Assembly: GCA_021603905.1 (NCBI GenBank)
Contig: BQIU01000001.1
Location: forward strand, 62,001-126,000
From: Nitrospirales bacterium
Lineage (GTDB): Bacteria > Nitrospirota > Nitrospiria > Nitrospirales > UBA8639
Direction of reading: 5' to 3'
Length of the DNA stretch: 64,000 bases
Shown here: piece by piece, positions 17,377 through 24,912 of the stretch
Layout: every line of letters begins with the position of its first letter
Numbering within the stretch: position 1 is the stretch's first letter
Translations under genes and position numbers: made by a program
Notes under the pieces: model-generated
What the model was told of the DNA's origin: nothing
Database searches by the model: none
Seen by the model: the letters and a program-made list of their open reading frames with translations, nothing else

Positions 17377-18219
17377 TTACCATAATTGGGGAAGACGATA
17401 CGATATACCTGCCGCGACAAACCAGTCAGCAGCTGCGTCCGTGAGAGCTGGCCCACCCCACACATCAAACTGTACTGTAGGCAACCACAAGTAGGTAAAG
17501 CCAGCATCAAACGCGTGGGTGGATGGACCATTCATATTTCCAAAAAATTCCGCAAATGATACTACCGTCTCATTGATTGAGACAGACAAGGCGGTCGTAT
17601 AAAAGCCAGTGATATTATCGTTCACCCCATCTTTCCAAGCTCCGCCAAGATTCACTTCCCAACTCACCCTGTCAGAAATAATGTAATTTCCCGCGACCTT
17701 AAAATCAGGGGTCACATCGTCTGGATGTAGTCTCTCACTTCCATATGGAAGGGTGAGATTAAGAAGAAATGCTGTCTGTGGGATCCATTGATCTTCCTCG
17801 AATAGGTGTAATTTCGTGCCAATGACTGGAGCACTTACACTATGATCATGGTTGTCCATATTGCCCGAACTCGTCTTCTGATAGACATACCCTCCTCCCA
17901 AAAGCCTCAGTTCCATCGCTTCTAATACACCAATCCGAATCAACGTATTGGGCACCGAAACCGTCGTCCTTCGTACTTCACTGCCTCTGCCTGGAGTTAC
18001 CCTTCGCTCAAGAATGACATTTGTCCTATCCCGTTGCAGGTTGACACCTACTTCAAATTGCACATGACCCTGTGGGATGAGATATGCCGTATCACCGATT
18101 CCAGGCCGATCGGTCGTAAAGGGCGTTGGAGTCTGCTCCTCAGCTGAAACCTCGGCCCAATAAACTTGCAGGACAAGACTGACTACGATGCACGACAAGG
18201 TCAGCAATAAAGCCCTCAT
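17377..18219 (-). CDS. outer-membrane beta-barrel 'transporter' (phenol-degradation meta-pathway type)
   Basis: A 280-residue protein with a signal peptide (cleavage near VSAEEQ), then TPFTTDRPGIGDTAYLIPQG. This is the opening motif of the PF13557-type 'putative MetA-pathway of phenol degradation/transporter' barrels. Alternating hydrophobic strands run through the rest (GHVQFEVGVN, WEVNLGGAW, QFDVWGGPALT) and it ends in an aromatic residue (RLPQLW), as outer-membrane barrels do. It is probably a small porin-like outer-membrane protein. The substrate is unknown and the phenol label carries no evidence here. Confidence 0.78.
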   Translation of the reverse strand: MRALLLTLSCIVVSLVLQVYWAEVSAEEQTPTPFTTDRPGIGDTAYLIPQGHVQFEVGVNLQRDRTNVILERRVTPGRGSEVRRTTVSVPNTLIRIGVLEAMELRLLGGGYVYQKTSSGNMDNHDHSVSAPVIGTKLHLFEEDQWIPQTAFLLNLTLPYGSERLHPDDVTPDFKVAGNYIISDRVSWEVNLGGAWKDGVNDNITGFYTTALSVSINETVVSFAEFFGNMNGPSTHAFDAGFTYLWLPTVQFDVWGGPALTDAAADWFVAAGISYRLPQLW

Positions 18220-18348
18220 GATAAATGACCAATCAAACGCACAAGCGTCTGCCTTCTAGAAGAAAAACTCCCATCTTTCTGTGATGTTTGCTTAACAGCT
18301 GTCAGGGTTCTCTCCTTATTTGATAGTAGAGAGACAACACTTCATTGA

Positions 18349-18816
18349 TTATTGACCGGGCCATGGCATGATCGGGACTGTAGAAATCGCATTTTTGGGT
18401 GACCCTTCAATCACTTTATCACTATAGACTAGATAGATGAGCGTTCGGCGTTTCTTATCAAAAAAACGCACAACTTGGAGTTTTTTAAAAATCAATGATC
18501 GTCGCTCATTGAAAACCTGCTCACCTTCTTCTAGCTCAGCCGGCATGCGAACTGGTCCCACCTGCCGACAGGCAATGGAAGCATCCGAGCTATCCTCAGC
18601 GACTCCAATCATCCCTTTAAATCCGCCTGTCTTCGATCGACTGAGGTGGCACGTCACTCCATCAATCTTTGGATCATCAAACGCTTCGACCACAATCTTA
18701 TGATCCGGCCCAAGTAAATTGAACTTGGTATCCACACTCCCGATTTCCTCAGCAAAACTTGTAACACCTATCATTAAACATACCACAAGAACTGCAACAA
18801 CAATCTTCGTGTTCAT
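18349..18816 (-). CDS. CreA-family periplasmic protein
   Basis: A 155-residue protein from ATG at 18816 (TGAGG upstream; an in-frame start ten codons earlier has no ribosome site). After the signal peptide (cleavage near SFAEE) come the CreA family landmarks: [35 protein letters not shown], then [24 protein letters not shown] and a conserved [16 protein letters not shown] near the C terminus. CreA is an exported protein of unknown function named from the E. coli creABCD locus. No creB/creC is here. Confidence 0.88.
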   Translation of the reverse strand: MNTKIVVAVLVVCLMIGVTSFAEEIGSVDTKFNLLGPDHKIVVEAFDDPKIDGVTCHLSRSKTGGFKGMIGVAEDSSDASIACRQVGPVRMPAELEEGEQVFNERRSLIFKKLQVVRFFDKKRRTLIYLVYSDKVIEGSPKNAISTVPIMPWPGQ

Positions 18817-18874
18817 GGTAACCTCAGTTTTGGTAGAAAACCTCAAATACTATCATAAATGACCATTTTACATC

Positions 18875-18902
18875 ATCATACAGAGATAAATGCACTAGAC
18901 AA
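18875..18902 (-). promoter_or_regulatory. candidate sigma-70-type promoter for the CreA-family gene
   Basis: On the minus strand TTGTCT, a 16-base spacer and TATGAT resemble -35 and -10 boxes. They lie 59 to 86 bases before the start codon. The -35 part belongs to the 12-mer TTGTCTAGTGCA, which also occurs upstream of the six-BON gene. Confidence 0.4.
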
Positions 18903-19222
18903 GTCATGGGTACAATGACCTCAAAAATCTAGTCAGATTTAATGCAATCGAAGACTATTTTAGGTTACGGTTGTCCATGAATAAAATAACTTACATCACC
19001 CTTGCTCAATTTCCAAAGTAAATATGCCATCTTTCGTTCTCATCTTTTTTCTTCTATAGTTACTTTTGATGAAACTCAAAATTTCATTCATAAGAGGTTC
19101 AGACTAGAATTCCAATTGCAGTTGTTGAAAATGACACAAACCAGTTTAAATGAATTTTCTGGCATTCTTCTCAGTGGCAAATATGAGCAAGATATTTTCC
19201 TAATAAAGAAGGAGCGAGACCT
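18903..19222. other. intergenic region, no gene seen
   Basis: This stretch lies between the divergent CreA-family and coiled-coil genes. It holds the upstream region of the rightward gene; nothing else stands out. Confidence 0.4.
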
Positions 19223-19603
19223 ATGAGTGAAAAAGAAGCATTTCAAACCACCATAGAGCAACAATTGCAAGAATGGCAGTCTCAAATTGATGAATACTCA
19301 AGCAAATTAGACGGACTGAGAAGAAAGGCGAGTCAACTTGAGTCCGACGTACGACTCCAACACCTGGAACAAATCAAAGAAGTTGAAGAAAGAATCGAAG
19401 CCGTCAACATTAAAATTGCTGAAGGTCAGCAACGACTTGAGTCGATCAAATCGGGTGGAGAAGAAGCCTGGGAAGAAATGAAGACTGGCAGCCAACATGC
19501 TTGGGATGATTTAGTAAAAGGGTTTAATAAAGCGTGGGGAGAGATTAAAACGTCATCTGACTTAGCATCGTCAAGAATACAAGACCGGACCAAAAACAAA
19601 TAG
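19223..19603 (+). CDS. coiled-coil stress protein (sll1863-like)
   Basis: A 126-residue cytoplasmic protein with no signal sequence. Residues 5-75 are a continuous coiled coil (QQLQEWQSQIDEYSSKLDGL and EQIKEVEERIEAVNIKIAEG). A Trp-rich amphipathic tail follows (AWEEMKTGSQHAWDDLVKGFNKAWGEIK), in which an 'AW-[ED]-[ED]' unit repeats every 11-14 residues. This layout matches the small 'sll1863 family stress response' proteins; that call is from memory of the pattern. The ribosome site is AAGGAGCG. Confidence 0.65.
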   Translation: MSEKEAFQTTIEQQLQEWQSQIDEYSSKLDGLRRKASQLESDVRLQHLEQIKEVEERIEAVNIKIAEGQQRLESIKSGGEEAWEEMKTGSQHAWDDLVKGFNKAWGEIKTSSDLASSRIQDRTKNK

Positions 19604-19910
19604 CACTAAGAACGACCGGTTTCGTCATGAATTTTGCGTTCACTAAATTCTAGGGGCAGACTCGAATTAACAGCTCAGCCAAACTCGAGATCCTTCACCT
19701 ATTCTTAACGCGTATCAGAATGTATATTTAAAGCGAAGCAATTCGAAAAATACGGATCTGACTCGTTATTCAAAAATGAACTGACGGCCTATATATAATT
19801 CGCACATCTTCTTCTTCGAGTCGAAGCTTTCTGCTATCCACCATTCTCCATTTGACTGTCTAGAAACGAGCTTCCGTCTAAGACCGTATCCCTGGATATT
19901 GCAAAGAAAC
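19604..19910. other. intergenic region before the tRNA gene
   Basis: These 307 bases between the coiled-coil gene and the 3' end of the convergent tRNA gene show no gene that I can support. Confidence 0.4.
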
Positions 19911-19997
19911 TGGTGCGGGAGACGGGAATTGAACCCGTATGCCCTTGCGGGCGCAGGATTTTAAGTCCTGTGCGTCTGCCGATTCCGCCACTCCCGC
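19911..19997 (-). tRNA. tRNA-Leu (anticodon TAA)
   Basis: An 87-base tRNA including an encoded CCA end. The acceptor arms GCGGGAG and CTCCCGC pair perfectly. The anticodon arm is AGGAC-TTAAAAT-CC with anticodon TAA. A long variable arm (GCCCGCAAGGGCA) marks a class II tRNA. The T-arm contains GGTTCAATTCC. It reads the codons UUA/UUG. It stands alone, with no other tRNA near it. Confidence 0.95.
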
Positions 19998-20278
19998 AGG
20001 CCTGAGAACAAAGGATCAGACTCTACCATTCAAGCCGGATCAAGGCAAGATCGTTTTCAACAGACGCCTCCTTACCATGAATGGATAAGCGAGGGCAGGC
20101 TGTTTCCTGCATACTTCGTTCTAGATGTTCACTAATGCTTCAAGCTCAAAAAGTACGCCTCACATAACATCCTTAGACGTCATCCCCAAATTCCAAATAT
20201 TGCCCTTCAAAGAGGAATGGCTAACCCTGTCACTTACTAACATGACCTTACAAATAGGCCATCATGGAAAACAAAAAT

Positions 20279-20310
20279 GGCAGTGGGAGAGAATATCCCA
20301 CTGCCCTTTT
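20279..20310 (-). terminator. terminator after the Pal-like gene
   Basis: A perfect 10-base stem (GGCAGTGGGA/TCCCACTGCC) with a 7-base loop, followed on the minus strand by ATTTTTGTTTT. It starts 30 bases after the stop of the leftward Pal-like gene. Confidence 0.8.
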
Positions 20311-20339
20311 CACGACTGTTACGTAAAATCTTGTGTCGC

Positions 20340-21323
20340 TTAGTTATTCCGAATCGTCAGATGTCCTCGACGATTTTGCTGATAGCAATGTTCGTTATGT
20401 TCTGAACAAAAAGGCCGTTCTTTTCCATAGGACACAACTTTGACTTGCCTGGGCTGTACTCCCAAGTCAATAAGATACGCCTTGGCCGCTTCAGCACGCT
20501 TTTTTCCTAATACCATATTATAATCTTGCGTGCCGCGTTGATCACAATGACCTTCAATCGTCACTCGTTGCCCAGGATTGGATTTCAACCACTCCGCATC
20601 GTTTTGAAGTGAATACGCGCCAGCTTTTGTAATTTTCCAACTATCAAAGGCGAAATACACATCTTCCACATTTCCATGGCCACTCGCCATTTGCCCGCCA
20701 TTCATGGCAGTACCGCGAGATGAATGCGTCATTCCACCATGGCCATTCTCGCTTGAATCTGATCTTGCAACCATGACATCTTGATCCACATGCTCTGAGC
20801 TCAACCCTCCATTTTCCACATTGCCACGAGAATCATAGCCACGTAAAAAAGATTCGGCCCACGCTTCGGGCGTTGGAGTCACACCCTCAGCAAATCCATC
20901 ACCAAACCCCGTCACGGGGCCATTATTCGCCCCATGCCCTACACCGGCATAGTTATGACCATATCCGTTTATGGCGTCATCATGACCAGTTCCCGGGTTC
21001 ACATATTCCAACCCATTATAATACCCGTTGCTCACTCCCTGTCCGTCTGGTGTTCCACCATGATTATACGCTCGGGAAGATCCGACGGCTCCGGGATCAT
21101 AGGACTCACCGCTTTCATAAAATGATCGTCCCTGTTCATAGTCACCTGCGCCATTCATGGTGTTTCCGGATTCGTCAGTCATACCCATCATCATTCCCTC
21201 TTCATGCGCCCCTGCCTCTGAGTCGACTGTGTACCCCACTGAATGAGAACTGCACCCCTGCCCAATTGACAGCAATAAGGCAATGGCGCTTATCCATAAC
21301 CGTGTTTGATGCCGAGTATTCAT
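20340..21323 (-). CDS. Pal-like OmpA-domain lipoprotein with long Gly/Asn-rich linker
   Basis: A 327-residue lipoprotein. The lipobox is SIGQGC (Cys24). Residues 30-215 are low complexity, rich in Gly, Asn, Tyr, His, Ser and Met (MNGAGDYEQGRSFYESGESY and similar). Residues 220-325 are an OmpA/Pal peptidoglycan-binding domain: VYFAFDSWKITKAG, then VTIEGHCDQRGTQDYNMVLGKKRAEAAKAYL and VVSYGKERP. The family's Asp and Arg ligands are present in EGHCDQRGT and QNRRGHL. It probably tethers the outer membrane to peptidoglycan. No tolB or other tol gene adjoins, so it may be a secondary Pal-like protein. The ribosome site is AGAGGAGG. Confidence 0.85.
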   Translation of the reverse strand: MNTRHQTRLWISAIALLLSIGQGCSSHSVGYTVDSEAGAHEEGMMMGMTDESGNTMNGAGDYEQGRSFYESGESYDPGAVGSSRAYNHGGTPDGQGVSNGYYNGLEYVNPGTGHDDAINGYGHNYAGVGHGANNGPVTGFGDGFAEGVTPTPEAWAESFLRGYDSRGNVENGGLSSEHVDQDVMVARSDSSENGHGGMTHSSRGTAMNGGQMASGHGNVEDVYFAFDSWKITKAGAYSLQNDAEWLKSNPGQRVTIEGHCDQRGTQDYNMVLGKKRAEAAKAYLIDLGVQPRQVKVVSYGKERPFCSEHNEHCYQQNRRGHLTIRNN

Positions 21324-22002
21324 GAAAACCTCCTCTTTAGTAAGTAGATGATACGCTTGCGTGTCTCAACACCATATTGTCGTCGGTCGGGGTGAAGGGA
21401 CGCAGATTACCTATCTCGAAGAATTAGGCTGTGTTCGCACAAACATGCATGAAAACAAGATTGACTTCATGCCCGTACTATCGGTCGTCCGGAGTAAAAC
21501 TTAAGTACTTTCCAGCTTATATTGAAGACAAAGTCTCTTCGATATTTAAAATTTATCTACCAATGTGATCGTCGAACGTCATAGGAATCTTTAATTACCG
21601 AATGCTTGAAGGCCTGCGACAATGGAAAATTTCCAGCAACGAAGAAACACAGTCCTCTTAAGGACAGACAAGAACGAAAAAGAACAGACGGAATACGAAG
21701 TCATAGGAAAGAAATGCAGATGAATGTAAAGTTGGCAATCAAGAGGAGTGACAATCAATCCCTGTGAATATCACAGATATCCATTGAGGGCTCTACTCTC
21801 CTCGAATCCCTGAGAGGACCGAACATATGGAGATCAGTATCTATCTGGGAATCTTGGATATTAGTGAGAAACGAATGTAGAAAAGTAGTCAGACATTCAA
21901 AGGCAGGTAAGGACATCTAACAACGCGATTCAGAATATCCCTGTGTCAGTCCACAGCTTACTCGTTTAATTCAACCCCTGAGGAGTATGACGAGACAGGC
22001 AT

Positions 22003-22023
22003 TATAGCGAATCCAATTAATTT
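22003..22023. repeat. left segment of the dispersed intergenic repeat, copy 1
   Basis: TATAGCGAATCCAATTAATT, a 20-base core that matches 27325-27345 (19 of 21 bases by eye). Confidence 0.55.
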
Positions 22024-22045
22024 CCATTCGAATCAGAAAAGGAAA

Positions 22046-22308
22046 CCTAGGCAACGGTTGTAGCCAACCTCTTCTAGGATTGAAGCGGCTGCCAAGGGTG
22101 CGACCGGTTTGCCTCTGAAGTGTTGATTATAGGTAGCCTAGGCGACGGTTGTTGCCAACCTCTTCTAGGATTGAAGCGGCTGCCAAAAGTGCGACCGGTT
22201 TGCCTCTGGAGTGTTGATTATAGGTAGCCTAGGCGACGGTTGTTGCGTCACTCGGGGCACCTCGATAGGCAACTGTGCTTGAGTCCCTGAAGTGTAGATA
22301 GAAGGTCG
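22046..22308. repeat. 91-base tandem repeat, two near-identical copies plus a degenerate third
   Basis: Units begin CCTAGGC at 22046, 22137 and 22228. The first two are 91 bases long and nearly identical (each holds CAACCTCTTCTAGGATTGAA and GCGACCGGTTTGCCTCTG). The third keeps about its first 20 bases and its end, and is followed by another CCTAG at 22309. The unit does not code in a sustained frame. Confidence 0.85.
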
Positions 22309-22330
22309 CCTAGTAGCGGAAATCTACGTC

Positions 22331-22365
22331 TCAAACATCGGAAGTTCTTTGAAACGGTTATAGGT
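22331..22365. repeat. right segment of the dispersed intergenic repeat, copy 1
   Basis: Contains TTTGAAACGGTTAT and matches 27843-27877 at 29 of 35 positions by eye. Confidence 0.55.
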
Positions 22366-22482
22366 AGTGAAACTCTACGTAAATGTCATTCGTCAAAAAA
22401 GCTTTATCCATTTCGACTCCCCTATCAACACAATCACTTTTGCAGAAACCAAAAGTCACTCTATCTAGTACATGCGCGGGGG

Positions 22483-23493
22483 TTAATCTTTATGAAGTAT
22501 GGTTTGTTGATACCACTGCCAAAATCTTTCAACGCCTTCAGGAACTGAGGTTTTCGGTTCATACCCTAAAAGTTCACGTGTTTTACTAATGTCGGCAAAG
22601 GTATAGGAAATATCAGCCTCTAACATGGGAGTCGGAATCAGATGTGCAGATTTTCCTGCTAACTGTTCGATACCTTTAACAAAATCAGAAAGCAATACTG
22701 GTTCTCCACGGCCAATATTGAAAACTTCATAGCCCAGCGGACGATCGACCGCGGCAATCACTCCACTGACAATATCTTCAACATATGTCCAATCACGATG
22801 CATATTTCCACTATTATAAAGCGGCACCTCTGAACCTTTAAAAATATTATCCAAGACTTTATAGGCCATCATATCCGGACGACCACGTGGTCCATACACG
22901 GTAAAAAATCGAAGAATCGTACAGTTGAGCTTATACAGATGATGATACGAATACCCTAACATTTCACTTGCTCGCTTGCTGGACGCATATGGAGCTAATG
23001 GGCGATCACAACGATCATCGGGAACGAAAGGCACAATTTGCGTATTGCCATACACGGACGACGTTGAGGCAAACACGAAGTTTGGCAAAGCATTTGATTG
23101 TTTCGTGCCATCCATTCTGCCGACACAGGCATCCAACAAATTCAATGTTCCCGTCACATTCACATCGTAATACAACCCCGGATCATCAATCGACACGCGC
23201 ACACCGGCCATTGCCGCGAGGTGAACAATGCCATCAAACTGATGGGATTGAAATATTTTTTGAATGAGGGTTCGGTCACGAATATCACCTTCAATAAGCG
23301 TGAAGGCTTCATACTGACCGGAAGGAGCCAGTTGCGTTTCGATTTCCTTGATGTTGGCACGCTTGCGCTTGGGGTCATAATAGTCATTGAAATTATCAAT
23401 GCCCACCACACGATCGCCTCGCTTCAAAAGCGTTTCAACGGTATGACTCCCAATAAATCCAGCAGCACCAGTTACCAAAACAGTCTTAGACAT
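22483..23493 (-). CDS. NAD-dependent nucleotide-sugar epimerase (UDP-glucuronate 4-epimerase-like)
   Basis: A 336-residue extended SDR enzyme from ATG at 23493 (GAAGGAGAATACGC before it). The NAD-binding motif is VTGAAGFIGSHTVE, the catalytic Ser-rich stretch is FASTSSVYGN and the active-site YxxxK is YASSK. Substrate-side motifs include RFFTVYGPRGRPDMM and VFNIGRGEPV. The whole resembles UDP-glucuronate 4-epimerases (GAE/CapI type), which make UDP-galacturonate for surface polysaccharide. dTDP-glucose or UDP-glucose substrates cannot be excluded. No glycosyltransferases are adjacent. Confidence 0.87.
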   Translation of the reverse strand: MSKTVLVTGAAGFIGSHTVETLLKRGDRVVGIDNFNDYYDPKRKRANIKEIETQLAPSGQYEAFTLIEGDIRDRTLIQKIFQSHQFDGIVHLAAMAGVRVSIDDPGLYYDVNVTGTLNLLDACVGRMDGTKQSNALPNFVFASTSSVYGNTQIVPFVPDDRCDRPLAPYASSKRASEMLGYSYHHLYKLNCTILRFFTVYGPRGRPDMMAYKVLDNIFKGSEVPLYNSGNMHRDWTYVEDIVSGVIAAVDRPLGYEVFNIGRGEPVLLSDFVKGIEQLAGKSAHLIPTPMLEADISYTFADISKTRELLGYEPKTSVPEGVERFWQWYQQTILHKD

Positions 23494-23735
23494 GCGTATT
23501 CTCCTTCTCGTTGTCACTCGTCTTGTCGTCTGCTCAACAGCGCCCGAGTATCAATAGCACAAAATATCATTTTCGGTCACATATGATTGCGGATTTCATC
23601 ATTCGGCGCAACACATCCCAACGATGAACGACTTGAGGTATCAGTCGGCTATTCCAACTGCAGCCTTAAGACAGAGATCATCATCTTGACTCATCATCGT
23701 GAACTAACGGCCTCTGTCCGACAGGATCATCACAT

Positions 23736-24089
23736 GTGTGGACTCAACTTGTGAGGTGCCAGAGTGATTGTTACAATACTTTGATGGTCGGAGTGATAAG
23801 TAATAGTACACTTGAAGTACCAGAGGTTATCGAAGACACAGGGACTGGCACGGGGGAAGACTTCGAGGCAGAAGTCATTGTGTATAATTGCAACTGTCAC
23901 ACCTACCAACAGGTCATTGCCTTATTTTGCCAATTCATACCAGGCATGACGCCAGACCGAGCCTTCGAACTCGCCTGGCAGATTGACCACCATGGCAGCG
24001 CCGGGGTATTTCGCGGCGATCAAAAACAAGCTGAAGACATTGCGAATCGATTAGCGGGTGGCGGATTGCGTGTCGAGGTCAGATACTGA
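23736..24089 (+). CDS. ClpS-like adaptor protein with altered degron pocket
   Basis: A 117-residue protein whose residues 46-117 align with ClpS: VIVYNCNCHTYQQVIALF against the family's V-x-L-x-N-D-D-x-T-P-x-x-x-V, then GMTPDRAFELAWQIDHHGSAGVFRGDQKQAEDIANRL. ClpS delivers N-degron proteins to ClpAP. The pocket Asn is kept (Asn51) and the His of HHxG is kept (His85 or His86), but the usual two Asp after the Asn are Cys52 and Asn53. ATG at 23736 has AGGA seven bases before it; ATG at 23784 is another possible start. No clpA or clpP is nearby. The fold call is fairly safe; function in N-end-rule proteolysis is doubtful. Confidence 0.7.
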   Translation: MWTQLVRCQSDCYNTLMVGVISNSTLEVPEVIEDTGTGTGEDFEAEVIVYNCNCHTYQQVIALFCQFIPGMTPDRAFELAWQIDHHGSAGVFRGDQKQAEDIANRLAGGGLRVEVRY

Positions 24090-24185
24090 AGAGCTCAGCG
24101 ATCACACCATCATCTTTGTTTTTTTCACTTCAGGCTGGCTCTGAGTAATGTAGATGGCTCACATCGTCAAAATCTTAGGGTTTGA

Positions 24186-24662
24186 CTATTTCTTGGCCTT
24201 AACAGGAGCCTTCTTTACCTTCGTTCCCGACTTCGATGAACTTTTTGATTTTGCTGCTTTTTTGGGAGCTGCCTTCGCGACAGACTTTTTCGCTTTTGCG
24301 TTAAGAGTCTTTGAAGCCATCGCTTTCGGTTTAGTCGGTGCCTTTTTTTCGACCGCTGGCTTAGCGGGCTTACGTTCTGCGGAGATTTTAGCCTTAGGTT
24401 TTTCTACGGTCGCTTTCTTAGATTTTGCTGGTTGAGCTTTCTTGGATTTAGCGCTAGATTTCTTTTCAGAATTAAGGGGTTGCGGATCCTTCGAGAATGA
24501 TGTTTTGCTTTTCTTTAGCGTCTCACCTGTATACACCTTGACTTGATAGAGTTCAAATAATTTACTAATAGCCCGTTCATCCCCTTTTCTGGCCATACCC
24601 AATAGGCGCCGGCGTTGGTTCATTTCCTCTTCTTCGGTATGAGAAGTTACTCGCCGTTCCAT
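24186..24662 (-). CDS. histone-H1-like Lys/Ala-rich protein
   Basis: A 158-residue, very basic protein. Residues 1-45 form a short charged region (MNQRRRLLGMARKGDERAISKLFELY). Residues 55-158 are Lys/Ala/Pro/Ser repeats (KSKKAQPAKSKKATVEKPKA, KKSVAKAAPKKAAKSK), like the C-terminal tails of histone H1 and bacterial H1-like proteins (HctB, AlgP). It probably binds DNA or RNA through charge. The ribosome site is AAAGGAACG. Low-complexity tails are easy to over-interpret, but the frame is long, conserved in style and uninterrupted. Confidence 0.65.
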   Translation of the reverse strand: MERRVTSHTEEEEMNQRRRLLGMARKGDERAISKLFELYQVKVYTGETLKKSKTSFSKDPQPLNSEKKSSAKSKKAQPAKSKKATVEKPKAKISAERKPAKPAVEKKAPTKPKAMASKTLNAKAKKSVAKAAPKKAAKSKSSSKSGTKVKKAPVKAKK

Positions 24663-24912
24663 CCAGCGTTCCTTTCCTTTTATCGATAAATGGCATTACC
24701 TTGCCACCAAGCATCGGGATTGTACAGAAATTGACCATCACTTGTCAGTATCACCTAGTGTGCTTTTCTCACTTGACAAGCATCCGGCTCCACAAGCACA
24801 TGAAAAACGTCATGTATACGATGCGCGTGAATCTAACATAATTGACACGTTGATAATTCATTCCACCTTACACAGCTGAAAAGCGAGAGTTCTAGGCAGG
24901 TGCCCCTCTCAT

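Larger units (their letters stand above)
21324..22482. other. long intergenic region with tandem and shared repeats
   Basis: A 1.16-kb gap between two leftward genes with no supported gene. It holds the 91-base tandem repeat (22046-22308) and two short segments, at 22003-22023 and 22331-22365, that recur in the intergenic region near 27.3-27.9 kb. Confidence 0.6.

Noticed and set aside
22046-22308. Repeat array that could look like CRISPR
   Set aside because: Units are 91 bases, directly abutting, with no unique spacers, no 25-40 base repeats and no cas genes.
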